From Erythrocercus mccallii (taxonomy: Eukaryota; Chordata; Aves; Passeriformes; Dicruridae): a stretch of 64,000 nt of DNA. The notes under the pieces were generated by a model. The model was not told the origin of the DNA. It saw only the letters and a program-made list of their open reading frames with translations, and did not search any database. Below are positions 44,803-55,441 of the stretch, in pieces. Where the stretch lies: positions 1 to 64,000 of the forward strand of contig VZRG01001505.1 of assembly GCA_013397435.1 (NCBI GenBank), given 5' to 3'. The position numbers were made by a program, and so were the translations under genes. Numbering within the stretch: position 1 is the stretch's first letter; every line of letters begins with the position of its first letter.

Positions 44803-45499
44803 TGTTATAAATGAAAAATCGCCAATCCGATTTTAATAGAAAAATCAAAAAGTTTTATTTACAATTATTTACAAATTTTGGAAGAATTTGGAAAATAGAA
44901 AAAATGTGCCAATGAATCCCAAACCCAAGGAGCCGGCCCAGGGATCGGCTCCTGGTGTCACAGGACCTGCGTCAAAACAACACTGTCTCTGCATCCATGG
45001 AGACGTGTTCGGTGAGGTGGTTTTATACTGGTTTTCATAGCCTGGGGCTAAGGTGTACAATGGAGAGAATAGGTTTCTTTTGCTGCGGATGAAGTCATCT
45101 GGATTTGGACAATGTGGTCGGAAGCCTGCCGGGGTGGGTCCTGGTTCTGAGTAGAATCTGCCTGTTTGGTTATAGCTGTGCTTGGAGCTGGACAATGGGG
45201 TTAATGGCTGAGTCTTTACGGCCGAGGCTCGGTCGTTGAGGGAGTTTCTGCCCTTTGTCCCCCTGTTGGCCACCTATTAGCACCTCACCCCCAAGGAGGT
45301 GGTTGCAACCTGTCCAGCAAGTTTTGGGTGATTGTTCCTTATCAGTGCTGCCGGCGGGCTGCACCCAGGCCATCTCTGAGCTGCTGAATTTTCCTGGAAA
45401 GAAACTTAACTCCTACAAAAAGCTACTTTTCCTACAATCAAACTGAATATTACTATAAAATAACATAACACGAATTACATTATAAGTTCACTTATAACA
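44803..45499 (-). mobile_element. Solo LTR of an endogenous retrovirus, antisense (697 bp)
   Basis: The segment begins TGTTATAA and ends TTATAACA, giving the TG...CA ends and an 8-bp inverted terminus typical of a retroviral LTR. It is flanked on both sides by AATT (44799-44802 and 45500-45503), a 4-bp target-site duplication. On the minus strand there is a TATAAAA box at 45021-45027 and an AATAAA at 44854-44859, in the right order for U3-R-U5, with a short U5. No viral coding sequence, primer-binding site or second LTR is near, so this is a recombined solo LTR. The family is not assigned; a 4-bp duplication is usual for gamma-like and some other avian ERVs. Confidence 0.85.
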
Positions 45500-45503
45500 A
45501 ATT
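45500..45503. repeat. Right target-site duplication (AATT) of the solo LTR
   Basis: Matches 44799-44802 and directly follows the CA end of the LTR. Confidence 0.7.
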
Positions 45504-48500
45504 GTTTATGCAGGCATGGAGCATACACCCAACCCAAAGTTACTTACGCACTGTGTTCCATTCATACACTGTATCCAGAGGGGCTGCACTGACATGTCTC
45601 TTCATCTTCATTCCCAGGATACAGTACCACCCCTGCCTTCAGCAGCTCCACTGCTAGTCCATTACAGTACAGGTACTGCTGTCTCCTTGTGCAGAACTAT
45701 GATTCTACACCTGCTTGTAGTGTTGCTCTCTTACCCCATGTAAGATCCCATCATACATTTGCGAATTGACCTGCTAGTGCTCTTTGACACATTTCATGCT
45801 CTGCTTTGAAAAACGTGTAGAGCATGTTGGTCACATACAGTATTGAACACTCTGAGATTGCTGAAGTTTCCAAGCCATGAAATAGCATGATTATTAGTTA
45901 GTCTGATGTCCCTAGGAGTTACTAGACACTCCTGCTCTGTGGAAGTTGTTAATGCACACAGGATGCTGTGTGGTTCTTCAGCTTTTCAGCAGTCCGTGTT
46001 GCAGGGTGGTTGTGAATGGTTTTTCTGCTTTCGTGAGTACATGGTGCTTTACTACGGCTGCATCCACAGCCCATATCTGAATCAGGCTGGTGGTGGAGTT
46101 ACTTTCCATTCTGACAGCTATTAGAAAGGCCTCCACTGGAACCCTGCATGCAGTTCTGGCCACTGTCCTCCAGGAAACACATGGATTAATCACAGAGAAT
46201 CCAGATAAAAGCAACAACGTCTAGAAAGTCTGATTTTAAATGGTGGGATTTGCAGTTGGTCTGGATGGAAGAAGGCTAAGGAGTGGAACACTTTCAGAAC
46301 TTTTCACTGATAACTATTTTTATATGTAGATAAAATAAGGCATGTAAAAGCTTTAGTTGCAGGAAGAAAGGGGCACAGCCAGGGAATTCACTGGAACTCC
46401 AGTTTCACTATAAATGCCAAAACCATTTAGGATGTATCTGCAGAAGCCCAGCTGATCATTCGTAGGAATGGGTATTTGGAATATGTAATACTTGGGCTCC
46501 ACCCAGGATAACTTTACAGCTTGGAAAAGGGACTGCAGCCTTGTTAAATATGTTTTGTGGATCATTATGAATTTTATAAAATGGAAAATGAACATTGATT
46601 ACCTAGAGAAAACAGATGAAGCTGTAATAACTAAAACAGACAAAGCAGGTCTCTTACTTATCCGAGGCTGTGAACAATAAGCACTTGCAAACCTCCTCTT
46701 TTCTATTTATTCTATTTCAGCTGGGTTTTTTTAAGTTGACAAAGTTTAAGTTTACCTGTTTTCATCTCCCATTGTGTTCATTTCAGGTCATTTTGGGGAA
46801 CTCTTGTCAGAGAAACGTGAGAACCCTCAAAATCTCAAAATTAATTCCTGTCCCTAGGGTTTCCAATCCTGGACTCCTTTTTCCCCATTTGGGAAGACTT
46901 TCGTTGCAAAGATCTTTTGTCTCTGTATTTTCACCACACTAATCCTTTGTCCTCATAGTTGAGAGCCTGGCTTCTCATGTGCTGATTGTGTTAGACAAGA
47001 AAAAAAAATGCAAGGAAAAAACCATCACTTTAAACCTTCATGAAGCCTGAAAGCTCCCTTTTGTGTTCTTTTGTTCTTTGCTGATGTTTTCATATTGGAC
47101 TGGAATTCTTAAACGGGAGAATTGTGCTGCTCTGTGAAGTTGGAGCTTGGCTAGGGTGAGAGGAGCTTGTGACCTGAGTGGACATGCTTCAAGCAAGCCA
47201 AGCCACTGAAGAGCCGTGGTGTAGTTGGCGTCTTGTGAAAAGTGCTACACTGTACATTACCTGCTGCTTTCCTTACCACAGTGTGTCAGGGCAAACTACT
47301 AAGAAAGAACTACCCCCAATGCACTGAAAACCAACGTGCTGAGAAGCTGGATCCATGTCTTGCCTGATGGAGACAGGCTGAGTGCATTCTTAGGCGACCA
47401 AGACACCTTGGATGAGGTTCTGGTTCCCAAAAAGCTACATGTGACAGTGCCAGATGGGATAAAAAAGTGGATCAAATGTGTGAGTGCAAAACCAATATGG
47501 GCTTGTAGGGAAGCTCAGTGGTGCCAGTGGATCACTTCCTGGGCTTCTCCCAGCATGCATGCTCCAGAGGAAGGCATTTGGTAAACAGGTGGCATGGAAA
47601 CTGGTATCCAGGTTTGTCTGATCTTGCACCTGTCAGGCTTCTTCAGCCTGAACAACAAGGCTTTGGGGTGAATTGGGTGGTTCTAAGCACCCTCTTCTCT
47701 CCTGCCAGTAGCTGTGATGTTGCCAGTGACTTGGGCCATAATCCTGCTCACCTCAACAAGACATGCACTGAGTCCAGTGCTTGGCACAGCCCCCATTTGT
47801 ATCCTTCATTTGTCCTGGCTGGGAGCAGTATTTTCAGAGTTAACTGCAGGTCTTCCTCTGAATGCTACAGGACATGGAATTTCAGTACCAGCCAGGTCAC
47901 ACAAAAAAAAGCCAAGTACTATCTCATGGCAGCTGGGGGCATTTTTAGATGAAGGTCATCACTAGGTCTGGGAAATATGGGGCTGGACGAGCATTCACAT
48001 GGACTGGCCACCTCTGGTAAATCTGAGCCCTCTCCACTCTTGGCTTGTGGCTGCTGGTGGAGACCAGACAGCAGAGCTAAGGAGGATCTTGGAGCTGACA
48101 CTTTGTGGGAGATTTGGTAAAAAATCACAAAAAGACAAATCCATGGGGCTTTAAAGTGACACAAAGGTGAGATAGGGGAAAGATTTGGCAGCAATGTTAA
48201 AACTTGATACTGCAATACTGGAAGGCGGCTCTCCTAGGCTGACTGCAGACTTGGAATAGCTCTAGTGACTGTCACTGGGGGTATGGGGCAAACTGAGAGG
48301 GAGTAAAGGAAGGCATGGGATTAGTAGATGCATTGATACAGATGGCATTTATAGGGAAGTAGCCTTTATAAAGTGCCCATGACTGCAGCTACAGGTCCCC
48401 AGCAGTGCTGGTAGTGGAGTCATCCAGCCAGAGGCCTCGGTGGCCATGACTTGGTCTGACTGAGCCTTCAGGCCTCCCTGTTCCCCCCGTCCCAGTGATG

Positions 48501-48690
48501 CACCACACCTCCCAGGTGCCGCAGTCTCAGCGTGCTTTTCAGTGTCCTAGATCCCCAAGAACATGCGTATATCTTGTGGGGTTTCCCAAAAAGAAAGTTT
48601 GCCGAAGCATCTGGCTCAGCACTCTGAAGGACGTTGCCACTGGACAAAAGGCAAGCTCCAGCGTTTCTGAATCGTTAAAAGTCAGGAAAG
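45504..48690. other. TDRD7-TMOD1 intergenic region, right part
   Basis: 3.2 kb with no supported gene. Open frames at 47336-47584 and 47518-47952 (+) have no recognisable family motif. Distal TMOD1 regulatory DNA could lie here but none can be named from sequence alone. Confidence 0.65.
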
Positions 48691-48991
48691 ACCCTCTGGA
48701 AACAAATGCTGCCCTTGCTGCCGCCCTCCGCTGCCGCCCTCCGCAGCGCCCCGCAGCTGCCCTGGGGATGGACTGAGCGTGCTTGCCATCCCGAGTGCGG
48801 GCGGAGGGTAAGGACCGACCAAACCGGGGCCCGGGGCCCGTGGCGGGGGCCGAGCCGGGCGCAGCTGTTCTCGGCCGGGAGGGGCGAGCAGGGCCGGCCC
48901 CCGCTGAGTGACGGCCGGGCCGGGGCCGCGGCCGGGCTGGACCCCCGCCCCCGGCAGCGGCGGAGCCGGCGCGGCCAGAACGAGCCGCCCG

Positions 48992-49049
48992 GGCTCGGCT
49001 CGGCTCGGCTCGGCACGGCACGGCACGGCACGGCACGGCGGGGCTCGGC
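48992..49049 (+). repeat. Pentanucleotide microsatellite (GGCTC changing to GGCAC)
   Basis: About four units of ggctc are followed by about five units of ggcac and a final ggctc-like unit. Such GC-rich arrays are prone to length variation. It lies in the centre of the CpG island. Confidence 0.85.
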
Positions 49050-49207
49050 GTGGCGGACGGGTAAGCGGACGAAGGGGCGGCGGGCCCGGCCAGTATCGGG
49101 GCAGAATATTTGGCCGGCACCGGGCGTCCCCGGCTGGACAGAAATAGCGGCCGCCGCTGCGGTCGGGGGAGCGCGCAGGAAAGGGCACTGCTTGGGTACT
49201 GAGAGCC

Positions 49208-49260
49208 TTCCTGCCTGCCTGCATCTCTGCCTGCCTGCCAGCACACTTGCCTGCCTGCCG
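49208..49260 (+). repeat. Interrupted CCTG (cctgcctg) tandem repeat
   Basis: Three blocks of cctgcctg units separated by catct and cagcacactt. An imperfect tetranucleotide array near the right side of the CpG island. Confidence 0.75.
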
Positions 49261-49546
49261 GGAGCCGTGCCCGGCGGTAGGAGCGCTGCGCCGGGATGCG
49301 CAGAGCCGGCGGCGGGCACTGCGGCAGCCGGGGATCCCCGGGCTCGGGGTGGCCGTGCCCCTCGGCGGGCAGGCGAAGGCCCGCGGCGGAGGCGCTGGGA
49401 TGGATGGCAGCCCCCGGCGTTCACGCGTGTCCGCGGCAGATCCCAGCGGGGATCGGGGGTGCTGGCACGGTGAGAGGAGGGGGCTCTGCACGGCGCTGAG
49501 CGGGTTGCAAAGTCATCCAGAGTTCTTTTTTATTGCTTGATTGTAG

Positions 49547-49642
49547 TAATCCAGGGAGCTCTTCTAGAAGATGGTTTTCCAGATAATGGATCGCTAGAAC
49601 GCTGTGCTGCTATTTCAAGGGAAAAGTGGAAATTAGCAGGGC
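49547..49642 (+). other. Candidate non-coding 5' exon of TMOD1
   Basis: A good acceptor (T-rich tract ending ttgtag at 49546) is followed 96 bases later by an excellent donor (gtaagt at 49643), just downstream of the CpG island. It contains in-frame stops, so it could only be untranslated. The call rests on splice-site quality and position alone and could be chance. Confidence 0.3.
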
Positions 49643-52600
49643 GTAAGTGTCCTAGAGGCCGTGTGTTGTATTTGCCTTGGCCCTACTTTCTCCAGCTTGA
49701 AATAGTCACTGCCTTGAAAGGCACTGCTTATTCCAAAGATAGCCTTTCTTCACTCGGATACAGCTGCTGCTCCCACTCTTGTGCTCATATGTTGCCATCT
49801 GCTTTTTAAGTGGTCGTGGATGGTTTGTTGGACAGAATGCATTGCCCTCTGCCTCACTTCAGAGCCAGCTGCTCTATCCTAATGTCAAGGTCCTTTCTAC
49901 TTGCTTTACAACTTTTCTTGGGTGCTGGACCTTGTACCAGAAGGGTGCTCAGCCATGAGACTGACGTTGTTTTTAAGTGTTTTTATATTTTTTAAATCCC
50001 TTTCTCATGTGTTACCTGCCAGATCATGCAGGAGTGAAGAGTGACTTCCTCAATTTGTGCTGAGATGTGGCACCTTTTCTCAGACTCTCTGGTAGAGCAA
50101 ATACTGGATAAGTTTTTTGTGCACACAACCCCTACTTCAGGTTATGGCAGTGAGCTCTTTTGCCCTCTTGAAAGGAGGGGCTGGGCTACAACATTAAAAC
50201 CAAACACCATCTTGCTTGCACTGCGGTGCCCAGATGCCTTTTGCAGTGTTGTAGAAGTGTCTTCACTGTTGTCTCTTGACAGCCTTTCCTGTTGTCCTAA
50301 TGTACACACAGCTGGGTGTTCCAACAAGCACACTGCATCACAGGCTCACTGCTGCTCCTTTCAAAGTCTCTGTTTTCCCCCTGTCAGGGCTCTTCCCCCA
50401 CCTCTCCTTCAGCACTGCTCTGTTTTCCAGCCTGACTCATCTTGTTCTTCTCCACACATTGCTCAGCTGTGATGGTCTGCTGCCTTTTCTCCAGATACTG
50501 TGGTTTTGCTTAATATTAGAAATATGTTGCTTGCTCCCCACCCCCCTTGGTGTATTTGGGAAAGTCAAACAAATGGAAACAATCTGTTTTATCTCGTTAC
50601 TGATTTTCTTTGCCCAAGGTTTACTTTCATTCGCCCAAAGCACCATTTCATTTATCTTTACAAAAGATGCTGAATTAACCTTTTGTAAGAACCACCAGTC
50701 CTCTGTTGCCAGATGTGTAGCACCTATTCCCCAGAGCAATGTGCTACTAAATATAGTGTTTGCAGATTAATTATTATACTTTTCTGTGTGCTATTTCACT
50801 GTTCTTCAGGTGTGTGGAGTTTTTGTGAAAGTACAGCTAGGGGGAAGGAGACCGTGATCTGCCTTCTGATTTTTTTTCTCTATAGCTGACAGTCATTTGC
50901 ACAAAATGAGCTAGGAAGACTGTCTTCACTTTTCTGATCAGGCTGTATTTGTATATTTGTATATCAACCTGTATACAAAATATCTTCACTGAGTAAAATT
51001 ACCAGGCTCTTGGAAGAAACAGGACATAAGTTGTGTTCCATGATGCCATGGCACTAAATGCCCCCATGTTCTCAGGCACACGGAGGCAGCATAATGGGAG
51101 GCTCAGTGGTTCTCTAGCCCATTGCCAGCTCACAGCAGACCTCTCCTCAGATAGGGAGGTTCTGGCTTCATGTGACCTGTGTCTGCAAATCTCCGAAGAC
51201 AGAGAGCCCCCTCCCTGAAGTCTCCTCCCAGCATACAGGTACTAACATCAGACCTCAGCCCCACAGCCCGTTCTCCCACAAACACAACCTGTAGTCCAGT
51301 AGTGGTTTTGCAAGTGACAACATGCCCTGCACCTGAGGTACAGATGTTCAACAGTTCACTCCACTTCAAATGAACATTGTTCTTAAAATGAAAAGAAGAT
51401 AAATGCCTAAGGCCACTCCTTTAAGGTAATGGCCTCCTGCACATTTCTGTAGATACCTTTTCAAGCAGATCTCATTTTCTAGTCAGAGAGAAAAGCATCA
51501 TTTTAACAAGCCATAAACACACACCCAGGCTGCAGCATCAAGCACTGTTGGCCTGCCTGGGCTCTGCATCACCACCTTGAACGTACAAGATGATGAAAAC
51601 TCATGTCAAAGCTACAAAAGACTTTTGATGGACTCTGCTCTGGGCTTGGAGTCCAAGCTGCATTAGACCAGAAATGCCTCAAAGCCTCCCCCATGCTGGG
51701 CCTTTGGCATGGTGGCTGCATGCTGCAGACCTCCAGAGTCAGGGCTGGCTTGGACTGATGACAGAATTTATCCCTGGAAAGCTCTGCACCTTTTCTGAGC
51801 TTAGTTGCTCTTTATCCCTGCATTTTGCATGAAATTTGCATTTGTGCTGTCCTGGTGGTGGCATGCTGCTGCACGTGGGAGGTTGGGTGGGGAGGTGCTG
51901 GGCTGACCAGCACATCATGTGCCAGATGTGTCACACAGCATGCCTGACACAGCACCCATGGCTTTCACTGTGACATTTTTGTATTTTCTTGAAATTTGTC
52001 TTGCTGCTGTTCCAGTCACTTTACCCAGTTCTTCCTCATTTGTTCTTTTTCCTGGGGCTGTTGGATCACGGGGGGATAATCCAGCAGATCCTTCAACTTG
52101 GCAGTGTGGGTGCTGCTCCACAACCTCCCTGAGCAGCCTGCTGTAGCCTAAGACCATTGCTGCCCTGCTCCTGCCCTCCCTGCTCGCCCACCTGAAGAGC
52201 ACAACCAAGTACTTGATGCTTGCCCTCAGCTGGGGCTGAAACACAGTGGACTGCTTTCCCAGATGGGTTTCCACTGTTTCCCTGTGCAGACATCAGTGCT
52301 GCTCTCAGGTTTCGGCACCCCAAAAAGGTCATGGTGCTGCAGGGGGCCGTACCCATCCAATTAAATTTTTCTCCTTTAACAGTTTTAATGATCATTGTGC
52401 ATTCTAATCTGTATGCTTTTCAGACTTTGCAAATGCAAGTGCTTGGACGGTCTTCCCGTGTGTCTGATAAGTACTTTGAACAAAGAAACCTAATATCCTG
52501 CTATCTTTGTAATCTATATGAATTTCAATGTTTTGAGGACTTAAAGTTGCAACAGTGTCAGTTCTGTTCAGTATCTGTATATTGCACTTTTTTTTGTGAT

Positions 52601-55277
52601 GCTTCCTTAGTTGATTGAAGAGTGATAGTGTTAGTGAAAAAGAGTGAGAACTCAAGTTGTGCTGAAGGATCTTGTTTAGTCTGAGCTCAGGTGGAGGTGG
52701 GACTTATGTCAAAAATGTTTGTACTCTGGCACAAGTCATGGAGAACTATTTGTAGTGGTGGGTGTTTCAGTCCTCTGTGTAATTAGTTAGGCAGAATTTA
52801 CCTGCTTTCTTATCATTGGCAGTTCAAAGCCCTCTTTACAAAGCCATTTACAGCAGATGGGCTGGTTTTCTTTTTCTCCCAGCACTCATTAGCTAGATAG
52901 GGTAGAAGAGGTCTGGGATGTGGAGATAAGGGAGCGCCAGCGAACATACTGGTCCTGGAGGCTGTGCTGGAGGACACGATACTGATACTGAACGGCTGGT
53001 TCTGCAGGCAGGGGAGCAGTACAGAATGTCCTGCTGCCATGGGCAAGGCTGGTGTTCCTGACAAGCAGTCCTCTCAGCGTGCTCTCTGAGAGATGTGCAA
53101 GGTGCCAGCACTGTCTGGCTCCACCAGCAAGTCTGGGAGGGCACTGTGCGCCCTGACACCTCTCTTTGGGATATGTGAAAAATTAAATTCTCCCCATGGG
53201 GATTTCAGCTATGTTTCAGCAGCCTCTGCACCTGTCTTCAACCCTCAGGGGTTTTGCTATATGCAGCCCCAGCTTCATATCTCTGCAAGATGCTTTGAAA
53301 CCTGAAGCGTTTTCCAGAAGCGTTGCCTGTGTGCACTGACATCTCATGTCTGTCCTGCCTTTCGCCTCTCGGTGCTGACATTTCCGACCTTCTGGAGGGA
53401 GGCAACAAGGTCACCCAGCAGGGCTGTACTCTGGTCCCAGACAGGTCCCTGCTTGCAGTCTTGCCTGTGTTCCTGGGAAGGGTCTGTGGCTGCCTTTGGG
53501 AATAGTTGTCCTCATGTAGCCAAGACAAATATTGCCATGGCTGTGACAGGTGTGGGTATTTTAAGCCATTATAGAGAATTTAGTAGCCTGGGGTGGATTA
53601 TTCTCTGCCACTGAGGCTGCAGGGCACTGGTGAAGTACGGGAGTGTGGGGTTCCTTCCACCTCTCTCAGCCAGACCCACAGAGCCCCATTGCTTCTGCTT
53701 CTCCACCCTCTTGGCTGTCCTTGGCCCCAGTGCCCACAGCTTGGAGCAAACCAGGCCATTAAAAAGCTGATTTTCACCCTGTCAGTTCCCAGCTGAGAGG
53801 GCTTCAGGGGCTGTTTCTCCCATCAAGAAGGCACCATCTCCTCATACTTCACCTCCTAAGTGGCGAGTGTCAGGAATGTGAGTGATGCAGGAATTGCCAT
53901 CACACATGGGGAACCAAACGTCTGACAAGATGACAGCTTCTAAATTTAAGGGCTTGCTGTTGAGCAAGCATGGGTACATTACTGTGTCCTTTTGTGACCA
54001 AGCTAAAGATAATTTTCTGATCTGGAATAGTGGCTGTGTTGTAACTTGTATAAAGAAACTTCTCCACTAATGAAGAGTGATCATAAGAGCATAATCTGTC
54101 CTGAGGTGACAAGCAAAGCTGGAGAGATGTGATTCAGGGTAGGGCTCTGATGCTTCCACAGGAGCTGAGGAGACACCGTTTACAGAAACTCAAAAGATGT
54201 TTGGCTCCCTAAAAAATACACGTACATGTTATTTTTAATGTAAATGTCACTCAAAAGAGTAGCAAAACTTTAAGAAAAGTCACATTAAATTATCTAGGAC
54301 TCAGTATTCTCTGGAAAAACAGCCTCAAAAAAAGAAATGTGCAGGCAGTTCTGTGGAGCAGAAGGAGACTGTCAGCTCCAGAGAGCAGAGTTGGATACGC
54401 TTTTGTGTGTTATACTGTGTACTTCTAACCCACCTGCATATTTTAAACACATTGACCTTTGTCTCTGCTGTCTTTTTGCTTGCAGAGGTCTAGTACGTGC
54501 ATGTGATTGTGTATGGCACATTATATTAGGAGACATGGGCCAAACCTCGGGGTCAGCAGGGATTATCCAGATAGACCATTCACTTCTCTTGTTGAAGGAT
54601 TGGTTTATTACATGCAGTAGCATGCAGGTCAGCTGCTTAGCTGGCAGCAGTGCAAACATGTGTTGTCTCAGGAAAGGTGGGTCACTAAATAGCACATTTA
54701 ACTGGCAGCCTCTTGAACCTGAGTGGATAATACTTCCTGATCTCCTTGTGGCTTTACAACACAGGAGGAAGTGCCATGCACTGTAGCCTGGTGGAGGTTT
54801 TCAGGGCTCAGAGGTACTCAGTGGTGCTACAAATCTGTTTTCCCATCTGGTAGCAATGTTATCTGGAGTGCCATGTGCAGGGTGGTGTTACTGGGGCCTT
54901 GTAAGGACATGAGAGCTGCATACTTTGTGACCTCTGGTTTATTGCCCTTCAAAGAAATAAATGCCTAGAATGCTTCATTAACATCTAGCACTGCTTCCAG
55001 AAAAACATCCCTAGCCAGGGTCCTGTATAAAGAACTTCCTCAGTCCTGCCCTGTAAATCTGTGATGGGGCAGTTTGCTACCGGAGTTGCACCGCTCTCAT
55101 GTCCATGGGTGATTACGTGGGTGTAGGATATGAATGGGGGCCCTGAGCAATATTTTGAAATCAGCCACGCTTTAAGCATAAATCTGCAACTCTGGAATGT
55201 TCAGTGTACCCCAGCCAGGCGGGCTGCAGCATCATGCATCATGTGTTCAGTGTTAACATTTCTTGTTTTCATATCAG
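49643..55277 (+). other. TMOD1: TMOD1 5' intron(s) upstream of the start-codon exon
   Basis: 5.6 kb between the CpG island and the ATG exon. No clear CR1 or LTR and no coding gene recognised. The part near 51900-52370 is locally GC-richer with open frames on both strands but no family resemblance. Confidence 0.65.
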
Positions 55278-55441
55278 GTTCTGTTACAGCATAGAAGTGA
55301 GATCCACGAGACTCCTCAAAGATGTCTTACAGAAAGGAGCTAGAAAAATACCGAGACCTAGATGAAGATCAGATCCTTGGAGCTCTGACAGAGGAGGAGC
55401 TCAGGAAGTTAGAGAATGAACTGGAAGAGCTGGATCCTGAT
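55278..55441 (+). CDS. TMOD1: TMOD1 start-codon exon (5'UTR 55278-55321, residues 1-40)
   Basis: The acceptor is probably atatcag ending at 55277; a second AG at 55288-55289 is an alternative. The ATG at 55322 has A at -3. It encodes the first tropomyosin-binding site, ending EELEELDPD, and the donor is gtaagt at 55442, phase 0. Confidence 0.94.

Larger units (their letters stand above)
48700..49490 (+). promoter_or_regulatory. TMOD1: CpG island, probable TMOD1 promoter and first non-coding exon
   Basis: About 800 bases of very GC-rich, CpG-dense DNA stand out sharply from the AT-rich flanks. It is the only island in the window and lies 5.8 kb upstream of the TMOD1 start codon, in the right place for a TATA-less promoter with an untranslated first exon. 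Donor-like sites on the + strand occur at 48808 (gtaagg), 49061 (gtaagc) and 49470 (gtgaga). Within it are pentamer repeats (48992-49049) and CCTG repeats (49208-49260). Long open frames on both strands are a side effect of GC richness. The promoter role is inferred. Confidence 0.7.

Noticed and set aside
44869..45273. 134-codon minus-strand open frame
   Set aside because: Lies entirely inside the solo LTR and resembles no protein I know.
47336..47952. Overlapping + strand open frames in the intergenic region
   Set aside because: No family motif and no supporting splice pattern. I could not tell them from chance.
48539..49491. Very long open frames on both strands (up to about 269 codons)
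   Set aside because: They overlap one another in several frames, are composed of alanine, arginine, glycine and proline, and coincide exactly with the CpG island. This is what GC-rich DNA gives by chance.
51915..52395. Possible pseudogene or LTR in the TMOD1 5' intron
   Set aside because: Open frames exist on both strands with local GC enrichment, but I recognise no protein, no terminal repeats and no target duplication.
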